Positions 1 through 7,772 of a stretch of DNA of 19,585 nucleotides are shown here, piece by piece. This stretch comes from Gammaproteobacteria bacterium RIFCSPHIGHO2_12_FULL_37_34 (lineage in GTDB: Bacteria > Pseudomonadota > Gammaproteobacteria > DSM-16500): the NCBI GenBank assembly GCA_001801495.1, contig MGXW01000108.1, positions 1 to 19,585 on the forward strand, in the 5' to 3' direction. Below the pieces are notes generated by a model. That model ran no database searches. It saw nothing but the letters and a program-made list of their open reading frames with translations, and was not told where the DNA came from. Numbering within the stretch: the stretch's first letter is position 1; the number at the start of each line of letters is the position of its first letter. Both the position numbers and the translations under genes were made by a program.

Positions 1-609
1 ACCAAATTTCATGCAAGACGCACATCCAGTGGTGAAAGATATAATATGCTAGCAATGACAGCTGCTCATAAAACACTTCCACTTCCTACTTACGTCGAAG
101 TAACCAATTTACATAACCATCGTAAAATTATTGTTAAAGTTAATGACCGCGGTCCCTTTGAAAGAAATCGAATTATTGATCTTTCTTATGTTGCTGCAAA
201 AAAATTAGGTATGTCCGGTCGCGGAACAGCTTTGGTTCGTGTAAAAGCCATTGACCCTCATCTTTATCAACGATCTTTTTGGTTGGCAAAAAACCAATCG
301 CCTGCTCACTTTGCTTCCCATCACCTTAGTAAAAAGAAACCTCAGCTTCTTTACTTACAAGTAGCTACTTTTCGAAATAAGGCTAACGCTGAACGTTTAA
401 AGCGCCGTTTAATTTCATTATTGACCACTCCAGTCAAGATCGCGCATATGCCTAGTAAAAAACATTATCAAGTTCAAATTGGACCCATTAAAGATAGCGC
501 CACCATCAATAAAATTAGCAATCGATTAAAACATTTTGGTATTCATGTGGTAATATCCCACCAAATACTCGTCCCCGCTTGGGATCCCATGCGAAAAAAT
601 GGCTTCTAA
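1..609 (+). CDS. rlpA: RlpA septal lytic transglycosylase, 3' part (5' end outside window)
   Basis: RlpA is an outer-membrane lipoprotein that cleaves glycan strands lacking stem peptides at the division septum. The frame is open from base 1 (first residues TKFHARRTSSGERYN), which matches the conserved RlpA stretch FHGRRTxxGExYD, so the ATG at 46 is internal and the true start and lipobox lie to the left. The 202 visible residues hold the rest of the double-psi beta-barrel, including the hallmark MTAAHKTLPLPTYVEVTN and VNDRGPF with its conserved Asp. After a short basic linker, a C-terminal SPOR domain (about visible residues 116-187, starting LLYLQVATF) should bind denuded septal peptidoglycan. 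The stop codon directly abuts the rseP start, so the two genes are probably co-transcribed. RlpA is usually encoded beside mrdB and dacA, downstream of rlmH. Here its downstream neighbour is rseP, and whatever lies upstream is outside the window. Confidence 0.93.
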   Translation, partial: TKFHARRTSSGERYNMLAMTAAHKTLPLPTYVEVTNLHNHRKIIVKVNDRGPFERNRIIDLSYVAAKKLGMSGRGTALVRVKAIDPHLYQRSFWLAKNQSPAHFASHHLSKKKPQLLYLQVATFRNKANAERLKRRLISLLTTPVKIAHMPSKKHYQVQIGPIKDSATINKISNRLKHFGIHVVISHQILVPAWDPMRKNGF

Positions 610-1959
610 ATGATTTATTTTCTTATCTCCATCATTGGCATCTTACTCACTGTAGCTATCGTGATTGGAATACACGAATTCTCACACTTTATTACTGCAC
701 GCATGCTTGGGGTAAAAGTTCTACGCTTCTCCATTGGCTTTGGTAAAAAACTGTTTAGCTGGCGTGACAAAAAAGATACAGAATATGTTGTCGCTCTCAT
801 TCCTTTAGGTGGTTATGTTAAAATGTTAGATGAAGGCGAGGGAGATGTATCCAAACATGATCTGCCATTTGCTTACAATCGACAACCCTTTTACAAAAAA
901 TTCCTCATTGTGCTCGCAGGACCCATTTCTAACCTTATATGCGCCATCTTTTTTTATTGGTTAATTTTTATAATAGGTTTTATCACACCTAAGCCTCTCA
1001 TAGGAAAAGTAGATCCCGGATCAATTGCGGCTCAAGCTGGGTTAAAAGCAAACAGCGAAATTATTGGTATTGATACCCATGAAACTTTACTGTGGCCAGC
1101 CATTTTTTTGCGTATCGTTGCGCACGCTGGTGATCACGATCAACTCACCATAACAGTCAAGCAAGACCATCGCATTCAAACACATACCTTAAATTTAGCT
1201 AACTGGGTAATGGATAAATTATCACCTGATCCATTGGGTAGTTTAGGGTTACATCCTTATACTCCCCCTATCCCTCTTATTATCGGTACAATGAAACAAA
1301 ACTCTCCTGCAACATTATCTAAATTACAAATAAACGACAAATTAATTGCAATTAATCAGAAGAAATTGAAAAACTGGGATGAATTAATTAAAATAATTGA
1401 AGCACACCCTCAAAAAACCCTTATCTTTTCTATTGAAAGACAAGGTAAAATACTAGAAACTCCTGTTAAAATAGGTTATCAATTCAGCGGCTTTTTTCAA
1501 CAAGAAGGATTTCTCGGTATTGGACCACAAATAAAGTGGCCCAAGGATTTTTTTAAAACAATACAATATGGTCCGGGAAAAGCACTGATAAAAGCTTGGG
1601 AAGAAGTAGTTCATTTTACTTATTTTAACTTTATGCTAATTGGTAAACTAGTTGTAGGAAAAATTTCATTACAAAGTTTAGGGGGGCCGATTACTATTTT
1701 TGAAAGCGCGGGAGATGCATTAAATAGCGGCATACTTTCTTTTCTTGGTTTTCTAGCATTTATTAGTGTTTCAATTGGTATTTTGAATTTACTACCCATA
1801 CCAGGATTAGATGGCAGTCATTTATTCATCCAACTGATTGAAGCAAGCACAGGCAAAGCGTTGCCTGAAAAATTTCTTATTGCCTTATATCGGCTAGGTT
1901 TTCTTTTTATTCTTTTTATTATGGTGCAAGCATTCATTAATGATATTTTACGGTTATGA
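610..1959 (+). CDS. rseP: RseP-type site-2 intramembrane zinc metalloprotease
   Basis: This inner-membrane protease cleaves substrates such as the anti-sigma factor RseA and leftover signal peptides within the membrane. At 449 residues it matches the usual length of about 450. The zinc motif HEFSH is at residues 22-26 in the first membrane segment, and the third zinc ligand is Asp401 in NLLPIPGLDGS. The family motif LAGPISN lies at 102-108 in the second membrane segment. Two periplasmic PDZ domains fit between about 125 and 300, and conserved SLGGPITI (356-363) and a C-terminal NDILRL follow. The family usually has LDGG where this protein has LDGS. The ATG follows the rlpA stop with no gap, so translation is probably coupled. 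In most relatives rseP sits in a dxr-cdsA-rseP-bamA cluster, so its place between rlpA and a binding-protein gene is unusual. Confidence 0.93.
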   Translation: MIYFLISIIGILLTVAIVIGIHEFSHFITARMLGVKVLRFSIGFGKKLFSWRDKKDTEYVVALIPLGGYVKMLDEGEGDVSKHDLPFAYNRQPFYKKFLIVLAGPISNLICAIFFYWLIFIIGFITPKPLIGKVDPGSIAAQAGLKANSEIIGIDTHETLLWPAIFLRIVAHAGDHDQLTITVKQDHRIQTHTLNLANWVMDKLSPDPLGSLGLHPYTPPIPLIIGTMKQNSPATLSKLQINDKLIAINQKKLKNWDELIKIIEAHPQKTLIFSIERQGKILETPVKIGYQFSGFFQQEGFLGIGPQIKWPKDFFKTIQYGPGKALIKAWEEVVHFTYFNFMLIGKLVVGKISLQSLGGPITIFESAGDALNSGILSFLGFLAFISVSIGILNLLPIPGLDGSHLFIQLIEASTGKALPEKFLIALYRLGFLFILFIMVQAFINDILRL

Positions 1960-1984
1960 GAACCACATTTTGGAGAAACAGCAA

Positions 1985-2929
1985 ATGAAAAAAATAATCG
2001 TTTCACTGATTTTATTCTTGTTTTTACCATTGGGATGGGCTGCAACAACTGCGCCACTTGAAAAACTAACCGTCTTGCTCGATTGGTTTCCAAACCCTGA
2101 TCATGCGCCACTTATTATTGCAAAACAACAAGGTTTTTTTAAAGAACAAGGTTTAGAAGTTGAACTTTTAGAACCAAATCATCCTGGTGATGTGTTTAAA
2201 CAAATCACAATACATGAAGCAGATATTGGTCTTGCTTATCAACCCCAATTCATGGAACAAATTGATCAAGGATTACCGCTCATCCGTATCGGAACATTAA
2301 TTGACAAGCCCTTAAATTGTATTGTTGTACTTGATGGTAATATGAAATCATTAACTGGTCTCAAGGGAAAACACATTGGCTTAAGCTCTAATAAATTATC
2401 AAATGCTATACTAAACGTTATGTTAGCAAAACAGGGTTTATCAAACAAAGACGTTGTAAAAATAACACAAACAGATCATGATCTTTCACAAGCACTGTTA
2501 TCTCATCAAGTCGATGCTGTCACAGATATGACACGCAATTTCGAAGTGCCACAATTAGAAAAAGCAGGATATAAGCTTGCGGTCTTTTTCCCTGAAGAAC
2601 ATGGTATACCCAATTATAGTCAATTGATTCTTATTACCCATATGAACAATATTCACGATAAGCGTTTCCCGCGTTTTCTTGTTGCTCTTAGAAATGCAGT
2701 TGAATATTTGGATATGCACCCGCGTGAGGCTTGGCAACAATTTGCCAAACAATATCCTGAATCAAATAACAAAGTCAATCGAGAAGCTTGGTTTGCAACC
2801 ATTCCCTATTTTTCAGAAGATCCAGCGAATTTTGATAACGATGAATGGAATAGTTTTGCTGAATTTTTATTTAAAAACAAATTAATTAAAAAAGTCCAGC
2901 CCATTTCTCGATATGCTGTGGTAATATAG
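1985..2929 (+). CDS. ThiY/NMT1-like periplasmic substrate-binding protein
   Basis: This is a secreted ligand-binding protein of the NMT1/THI5-like (ThiY, SsuA) superfamily. The start is set at 1985, because TGGAG at 1971-1975 sits ten bases before it and the residues that follow (MKKIIVSLILFLFLPLGWAA) form a clean Sec signal peptide. An earlier in-frame ATG at 1940 overlaps the rseP end and would spoil that signal. The mature protein opens with LTVLLDWFPNPDHAPLIIAK, close to the DWxPNxxHxxLxxA signature of ThiY, followed by GFFKEQGLEVEL. Family knowledge points to a pyrimidine or thiamine precursor, but the ligand cannot be read from the sequence; nitrate, sulfonate and taurine binders share this fold. 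It has 314 residues. No permease or ATPase gene is adjacent, so it is an orphan in this window. The next gene, rmuC, starts 6 bases after its stop. Confidence 0.82.
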   Translation: MKKIIVSLILFLFLPLGWAATTAPLEKLTVLLDWFPNPDHAPLIIAKQQGFFKEQGLEVELLEPNHPGDVFKQITIHEADIGLAYQPQFMEQIDQGLPLIRIGTLIDKPLNCIVVLDGNMKSLTGLKGKHIGLSSNKLSNAILNVMLAKQGLSNKDVVKITQTDHDLSQALLSHQVDAVTDMTRNFEVPQLEKAGYKLAVFFPEEHGIPNYSQLILITHMNNIHDKRFPRFLVALRNAVEYLDMHPREAWQQFAKQYPESNNKVNREAWFATIPYFSEDPANFDNDEWNSFAEFLFKNKLIKKVQPISRYAVVI

Positions 2930-2935
2930 ATCGAT

Positions 2936-4300
2936 ATGCTAACTGATACATTAATCATATTAAATATTTCTATTTTTGCCATTTTATTTTTTTTATTTTT
3001 GAAACAAATCATGTCAAAATCAACACATGATAAACAAAATAAAAATCTTGAAGAGCAATTATCGCAACTTGATAAACAAAATCGTTCTGCTGAACAGCAG
3101 TTAAAAGAAAATCTTTTAATCAATTTCAATCGTCTCGAGCAATCTATTTTAGAAAAAATGAGCCATGCCCGAATAGAGCAAATTCAACACTCCTCTGCAT
3201 TAAAAGAACAATTGCAATCTGCTTTTGCACAACATCGTGCTCGTTTTGATGAACGGCAACTGGAGACACTCAAAATATTGCAAGATACTCTACAAAAAGG
3301 TGTGCAACAAAATCGTGAACAAGTGAAAGAGTCATTAAATGATTATGCTAAAGAACTTGGTAAACGTGTTGAACAATTGACTCAGGTAACCGAATCTAAA
3401 TTAAAAGAAATTAATCAGCAAGTTGAAAAAAGATTAACCGAAGGATTTGAAAAGACAAACGAAACATTTGGAGATGTGATTAAACGATTAGCGCTCATTG
3501 ATGCTGCACAAAAGAAAATAACTGAGTTATCAAGCAATGTGATGAGCTTGCAAGAAATTCTCAATGATAAACGTTCAAGAGGTACATTTGGTGAAGTGCA
3601 ATTATCCGCTTTAATTTATAACATGCTGCCTGAACAACATTTTAGTTTTCAACATCAGCTCAGTAATCACAGGCGCGTAGATTGTATGTTATTTCTGCCA
3701 GAGCCTACTGGAAATATAGCAATTGATGCAAAGTTTCCATTAGAAAATTTCCGTGTTTTAATGGATTCTGCCTTTTCAGAAGCTGAAAGACAACAAGCTG
3801 AAAAACAATTCAAAATTGATATTCGTAAACATATTCAAGATATTGCTGAAAAATATATTGTTCCTGGTGAAACAGCGGATGGCGCTGTCATGTTTATCCC
3901 GGCAGAAGCGGTTTTTGCCGAAATTCATGCACATCATCCTGATTTGGTGGAATATGCTCAAAAAGCTAACGTCTGGATGGTATCCCCCACTACGATGATG
4001 GCAATTTTAACAACTGCGCGCGCAGTATTAAAAGATGCTGCCACACGTAAACAAGTACATGAAATTCAAAAGCACTTACGAATGTTAGCTAATGATTTTG
4101 AACGCTTCCAATTCCGCATGGATAATCTAGCTAAACGCATTGCGCAAGCACACACGGATGCTGAACAAGTTCACATCTCTTCACGAAAAATTAGCCAACG
4201 TTTTACTCAGATTGAGCAAGCTGAAATTGAAGAATTAAATATTGAAGAACCAGCGACATTATTAGAACCTCCCCTATCCACCCCACCTCTTACCGCCTAA
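2936..4300 (+). CDS. rmuC: RmuC-family DNA recombination-limiting protein
   Basis: RmuC proteins have a nuclease-like fold and are thought to limit rearrangement at inverted repeats; the biochemical activity is not well defined. The 454-residue protein begins with a membrane anchor (about residues 5-24), then a long charged coiled coil to about residue 200. The conserved RmuC domain follows, with VDCMLFLPEP, IDAKFPLENF (Asp about 264), VMFIPAEAVFAEI and VSPTTMMAIL. A second helical stretch and a Pro-rich tail close the protein. No strong ribosome-binding site precedes the ATG, which lies 6 bases after the preceding stop, so coupling with the upstream gene is likely. The 3' end overlaps the convergent minus-strand gene by 11 bases. 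Confidence 0.93.
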   Translation: MLTDTLIILNISIFAILFFLFLKQIMSKSTHDKQNKNLEEQLSQLDKQNRSAEQQLKENLLINFNRLEQSILEKMSHARIEQIQHSSALKEQLQSAFAQHRARFDERQLETLKILQDTLQKGVQQNREQVKESLNDYAKELGKRVEQLTQVTESKLKEINQQVEKRLTEGFEKTNETFGDVIKRLALIDAAQKKITELSSNVMSLQEILNDKRSRGTFGEVQLSALIYNMLPEQHFSFQHQLSNHRRVDCMLFLPEPTGNIAIDAKFPLENFRVLMDSAFSEAERQQAEKQFKIDIRKHIQDIAEKYIVPGETADGAVMFIPAEAVFAEIHAHHPDLVEYAQKANVWMVSPTTMMAILTTARAVLKDAATRKQVHEIQKHLRMLANDFERFQFRMDNLAKRIAQAHTDAEQVHISSRKISQRFTQIEQAEIEELNIEEPATLLEPPLSTPPLTA

Positions 4301-4307
4301 GTAGAGG
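4286..4307. terminator. Small hairpin at the convergent gene overlap
   Basis: CCTCTTAC (4286-4293) pairs with GTAGAGG (4301-4307) around a 7-base loop, with one bulged T. It covers the stop codons of both rmuC (plus) and the 225-residue gene (minus). No good T-tract follows on either strand, so terminator function is inferred from position only. Confidence 0.35.
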
Positions 4308-4967
4308 GGGCTTAATTAGAAATTGATCCAAGGTGGGTGAATCAATCTTATATTCTGATACAAGTTCATATTGTTGAGATAACTCTTCTTTGATTTTTTG
4401 TTGATAATCTATAACACATTGTTCAAGGTAACGATCTGCCATATCCTCAAAATAAATTAAAATGTTGGATCGTAGCGCCTTTTCTTCCGCCAAAATAAGA
4501 TATTTAACTATACCAAATAAATTTCCCCACTGGAAGAAAATAACAGGTGGAATACCACCTGGTAAATAAGGTGCGCCAGTTAAAGCTTGATTACCATGCC
4601 AAAAAATTAACTCCTGTGTATTATATTCTTTAAACTTTAAAAACTGTTTTTGGCTTAAACCAATTGCCACACGATGAGCATTTTTTTGAATAAATAGTTT
4701 GATTCTTTTTTTTAATCGCTGAATATCTTCAAAATTAAGTTCTTCATGCGGCAATAAAAATGTCGCTTGATATTGTTTTTGATGATGTTTTTTATAATAC
4801 TCCAGATAATACTTCAACACCGGATCAAACTCAGCACTACTTAATTCTCTCTGATGCCACTCCAAAAATCGCATCTGATCACTCGTTAATGGTTTGCCAC
4901 TAGCAAACGATTGCAAAATATCTACAGAACTATTATGAATAGGTTGGAGAATGAGTTTGGGACGCAT
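4290..4967 (-). CDS. Unknown 225-residue protein, second gene of accessory pair
   Basis: I do not recognise a family. The start is placed at 4967 (MRPKLILQPIHN) because AAAGAGGAG lies ten bases upstream of it on the minus strand; the frame is open further upstream to 5030 but without such a site. The protein is largely helical and rich in Lys, Gln and Tyr (LEYYKKHHQKQYQ around the first third). A central hydrophobic, Pro/Gly-rich patch, GAPYLPGGIPPVIFFQWGN, could be a buried core or a membrane-touching loop; no clear transmembrane helix is seen. The gene overlaps the 3' end of the 624-residue gene by 35 bases in another frame, so translation is probably coupled and the two products may act together. 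A single gene split by a frameshift is the alternative, but the dedicated ribosome-binding site argues against it. A secreted-effector role is possible but unproven. Confidence 0.68.
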   Translation of the reverse strand: MRPKLILQPIHNSSVDILQSFASGKPLTSDQMRFLEWHQRELSSAEFDPVLKYYLEYYKKHHQKQYQATFLLPHEELNFEDIQRLKKRIKLFIQKNAHRVAIGLSQKQFLKFKEYNTQELIFWHGNQALTGAPYLPGGIPPVIFFQWGNLFGIVKYLILAEEKALRSNILIYFEDMADRYLEQCVIDYQQKIKEELSQQYELVSEYKIDSPTLDQFLIKPPLLRR

Positions 4968-6807
4968 ATGGAAAAGACTCCTCTTTAGTAAACGTTTTCG
5001 AAAAATGCTTATTATATATTTTCTTTTCAATTACATCCTCTTCATCCACGCGCTTAGATTTAGCTTCATCAAAACGTTTTCCATCTAATTTTTTTATCGC
5101 CTGTACTGTGTGAGCAGTAGATGAAAAATTCTCAAATACCGGAGCTCTATCTATTTCGGTCATCGGAGAAAATCGTAGGTTCGTCATTTCTCGTCGCGGT
5201 TTACGTCTAGTGATGCATTTACTGATGATCATACCAATTGCCCCCCCTACTAAACCTAAACTGAGGCTGATTGCGCTCATCCCTAAAACAGTTGCAATAT
5301 TTCCGCCAACCGATATCCCGATTGCTCCCAAGCTCATCGTTGTTACTAATGCAATGCTGGGAACCATCCCCATAGTAACTATTCCAGCAACTACTAAGCC
5401 CGTCACAAATAAACTCATCAATAGCATGTTAATTGCTAAACGAAATAACCCATTAGATTTATTTTTTTTATTCGTTTGTTTGATTGGTGAGGAGTGGTCG
5501 TCTTCTTGAGAAAATGTTGGCGTAGCGTATGTGGAAAGAATACGTTTAGTATGTATCATTAAATTCTGTAGAGGCTTTTCTTCTTCCGTAAGAAAATGAG
5601 ACGCATCATCCAATAAAGTATCAACACCCTTACTCATGCAAAGCAAATTTGAAAAATACAGTTTAAAAAATGCTTGGGCTTTTTTCACCGCATCTTGTTT
5701 ATAATTGTGAGGAACGTTAAAATGAGTTAAATAAGTTTGTAATGTTTCATTAACAATTTCATCGAAATCACATAATTCTTCAATATCTAACACTAACAAT
5801 GTATTTAACCCTTTTGCCAATTGTAAATAACCTACAGAGTCTATAAGATTTTCATATTTTTTTGAAGATTCTCTTTTTTTAATTCTATTACTCTGGATTT
5901 TTTCAATTTCTTTTTGTCTTTTTTGTTTCTCTAAACTTCGCAAACGTTCCTTTTTTTCTTTAAGCGACTCATTTATATCTTCATCATTCAATTCATTTTT
6001 ATCATATGATCTTTCTATATAGTGATTAAAATAGCCACAAGAATATAAAACAGATTGATTATGTTGATGCAATTCATAATAAGAAGAGTAATAATAACAT
6101 TGCTTATACCAAGTTTTTTTTTCTTCTAATCCATGCAAATCTGAGTATTTTTCTGCAAGATGATGCCCGTCTGTTTTTTTAAGAATGATGCCGACTTCAA
6201 AAAGCAACTCAAAAAATATTTTCTTTTCTTCATACTTAAGATAATCGTGAAAATACCGTGCGAGCTCTCGTTTCACAAAAAATCGGGTATGCTGCGCATC
6301 CTGTTGAACTTTTTGAAGACGACAAAAATGATCAATATCTAATTTAATTCGTTCCGTTTGAAAATGGAAAATATATTCATGTAATAATAATTTTTTTTCT
6401 TCAACAATCGTTTGAAAAATTTCACTTTCGCTCGCATTTCTTTCTCTATATATGTTTCGAACACGATCATCAATTGTTTCCAATTGATGATGCAAATTGG
6501 TTTGCCATTCATCCCATTCTAATGTGGTTTGCTCCTCATCTTCACCTTCTAGTTTATGAGTTGCGATGATTTGCTTCTTTGCATAGTGCATTTCTTTTGC
6601 ATGAAAATCACCAGATTTAAACCCGTTGTAAAGCATCAAAAGAGCAACATCATCTTTGCTAAACAATTGATACCCTCTAGTGAGCTTCCATTCCTTCTCC
6701 ATTTCTTCTAATTCAGCTAAATAGTGGTACAAAATAAACAACCACCAATCAACATATGGCATGTTTATCCAAATTTTAAATTTCCATAATGATGGCAAAT
6801 GCACCAT
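4933..6807 (-). CDS. Unknown 624-residue coiled-coil and membrane protein, candidate secreted effector
   Basis: No known family is recognised. The start is supported by AAAGGA (AGGA at 6814-6817) six bases before the ATG. The protein is rich in Lys, Glu, His and Tyr and mostly helical. A strongly charged coiled coil lies at about 275-320 (many KEK/KRQ repeats), and a Tyr-rich patch, QCYYYSSYYE, at about 236-245. Residues 454-530 form a hydrophobic block of about three passes, with small-residue spacing typical of glycine zippers (GLVVAGIVTMG, GLVGGAIGMI). A basic stop-transfer signal, TRRKPRRE (533-540), and a soluble tail follow. There is no signal peptide. This layout recalls type IV secretion effectors of intracellular Legionellales that insert in host membranes, but that is inference. 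The gene looks more AT-rich than its neighbours, with many homopolymer runs, consistent with acquired or fast-evolving DNA. Confidence 0.75.
   Translation of the reverse strand: MVHLPSLWKFKIWINMPYVDWWLFILYHYLAELEEMEKEWKLTRGYQLFSKDDVALLMLYNGFKSGDFHAKEMHYAKKQIIATHKLEGEDEEQTTLEWDEWQTNLHHQLETIDDRVRNIYRERNASESEIFQTIVEEKKLLLHEYIFHFQTERIKLDIDHFCRLQKVQQDAQHTRFFVKRELARYFHDYLKYEEKKIFFELLFEVGIILKKTDGHHLAEKYSDLHGLEEKKTWYKQCYYYSSYYELHQHNQSVLYSCGYFNHYIERSYDKNELNDEDINESLKEKKERLRSLEKQKRQKEIEKIQSNRIKKRESSKKYENLIDSVGYLQLAKGLNTLLVLDIEELCDFDEIVNETLQTYLTHFNVPHNYKQDAVKKAQAFFKLYFSNLLCMSKGVDTLLDDASHFLTEEEKPLQNLMIHTKRILSTYATPTFSQEDDHSSPIKQTNKKNKSNGLFRLAINMLLMSLFVTGLVVAGIVTMGMVPSIALVTTMSLGAIGISVGGNIATVLGMSAISLSLGLVGGAIGMIISKCITRRKPRREMTNLRFSPMTEIDRAPVFENFSSTAHTVQAIKKLDGKRFDEAKSKRVDEEDVIEKKIYNKHFSKTFTKEESFPYASQTHSPTYS
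4978..4986 (-). promoter_or_regulatory. Ribosome-binding site that sets the start of the 225-residue gene
   Basis: On the minus strand the sequence reads AAAGAGGAG, followed by ten bases and then the ATG at 4967. It lies inside the coding region of the 624-residue gene. It is the main reason for treating the two frames as two genes rather than one frameshifted gene. Confidence 0.6.
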
Positions 6808-6889
6808 AAAAAATCCTTTAAAAACAATAACTAATATTTGTATTCTCTATATTTCGAGTCGGCTTAGGTAAGCTCCAGAGAAGATAAAG

Positions 6890-6919
6890 TTGGTTCTTAT
6901 GTTATTCTTTTTGTATAAT
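6890..6919 (+). promoter_or_regulatory. Sigma-70-type promoter for the 70-residue secreted protein
   Basis: TTGGTT (6890-6895) and a perfect TATAAT (6914-6919) are separated by 18 bases. Transcription would start near 6926, giving a leader of roughly 37 bases before the ATG at 6963. No equally clear promoter is visible for the divergent minus-strand gene starting at 6807. Confidence 0.6.
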
Positions 6920-6962
6920 ATTTCTATTGGTTTTTTGAATAACTTCTTGTGGGAGGATAAAA

Positions 6963-7175
6963 ATGAAACAGTTTATGCTGTTAGTCAGTGTTATTCTACT
7001 TAACACATCTATCTTTGCAGAATCTTCCAAAAATTTTTATTCTCTTGAAACACTTGGATCAGCTTGGCAAACACAGCTCTCTCATCCTAACCATAGTAAA
7101 AATGATATGGCTATTGTGTATGGTGGCGCAGATATTTCTCATCGTCCTTTAGCTACGCCTATTTTGGTTGCCTAG
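6963..7175 (+). CDS. Small secreted protein of 70 residues, unknown function
   Basis: This short gene has its own promoter and a strong ribosome-binding site, GGGAGGA (6951-6957), five bases before the ATG. The first 20 residues (MKQFMLLVSVILLNTSIFAE) form a typical Sec signal peptide with a likely cut after the Ala in IFA. The mature part is about 51 residues, with no Cys and no obvious domain; it carries AWQTQLSHPNHSKND and ends in HRPLATPILVA. It is monocistronic: the convergent rnhB ends three bases beyond its stop. It may be a periplasmic or exported peptide, or the remnant of a longer protein, since the end is abrupt. The translation signals make a real gene likely. The function is unknown. 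Confidence 0.68.
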   Translation: MKQFMLLVSVILLNTSIFAESSKNFYSLETLGSAWQTQLSHPNHSKNDMAIVYGGADISHRPLATPILVA

Positions 7176-7178
7176 TAT

Positions 7179-7772
7179 TTACGTATATTCTGATACTCGC
7201 GCAAAATATTTTCTGTGAATACGACAAGGGCCGTGTAACCGAAGTGCTTTAATATGTTGCAACGTTGTATAGCCCTTATGTTGCGCAAAACCATATGCAG
7301 GATAATGTTTATCTAGCATCACCATCCAACGATCTCTTACCACTTTTGCGACAATCGATGCAGCACTAATAGCGGGCACAGAATCATCCCCCCTAATAAT
7401 AGCTTTTGCTTCACACGGAAATGTTGGGCATTGATTACCATCGACTAAAATACGTTTAGGCGAGATTTTTAATTTTGTAACAGCGCGCTGCATAGCAAGA
7501 AGCGTTGCTTGCAGAATATTAAGTTCATCAATCTCTGTTACACTCGCACTAGCAACCGCCCAAGCTAATGTGTGTTTGCGAATTTGGCTGAATAATATAC
7601 AACGTTGCGAAGCTGATAATTGCTTAGAATCTTTTAGCCCATCAATAGGATGTGAAGGATTCAAAATCACAGCTGCAGCAACAACAGGGCCAGCTAAAGG
7701 TCCACGACCCGCCTCATCCACACCGGAAATTAAAATGTCGTCAGGATATTGTTTGGCTCGAGCGAACTTCAT
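7179..7772 (-). CDS. rnhB: Ribonuclease HII
   Basis: RNase HII cuts RNA in RNA/DNA hybrids and removes single misincorporated ribonucleotides in the cytoplasm. The start is set at 7772 (MKFARAKQY), since AAGGA lies five bases before it; the upstream in-frame ATG at 7778 overlaps that site. This gives 197 residues, close to the E. coli enzyme. Catalytic residues are visible: Asp19 and Glu20 in GVDEAGRG, Asp111 in LVDGN and Asp129 in IRGDD. Further conserved blocks are LKDSKQLS, IDELNILQATLLAMQRAV, ISAASIVAKVVRD and YGFAQHKGY. The gene begins inside the 3' end of the upstream glycosyltransferase gene (32-base overlap), so the two are probably one transcript although their functions are unrelated. 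Confidence 0.95.
   Translation of the reverse strand: MKFARAKQYPDDILISGVDEAGRGPLAGPVVAAAVILNPSHPIDGLKDSKQLSASQRCILFSQIRKHTLAWAVASASVTEIDELNILQATLLAMQRAVTKLKISPKRILVDGNQCPTFPCEAKAIIRGDDSVPAISAASIVAKVVRDRWMVMLDKHYPAYGFAQHKGYTTLQHIKALRLHGPCRIHRKYFARVSEYT

Noticed and set aside
1940..1984. Earlier in-frame ATG for the binding protein
   Set aside because: It lies inside the rseP end, has no ribosome-binding site, and would put polar residues before the signal peptide.
5210..5509. Plus-strand frame of 99 codons rich in Ile, Pro and Thr
   Set aside because: It is antisense to the membrane block of the 624-residue protein, a common shadow of hydrophobic coding sequence, and has no start signals.
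6808..6889. Promoter or PmrA/CpxR-type box for the 624-residue gene
   Set aside because: Only loose matches such as TATAGA without a fitting -35 were found, and no tandem PmrA or CpxR repeats.
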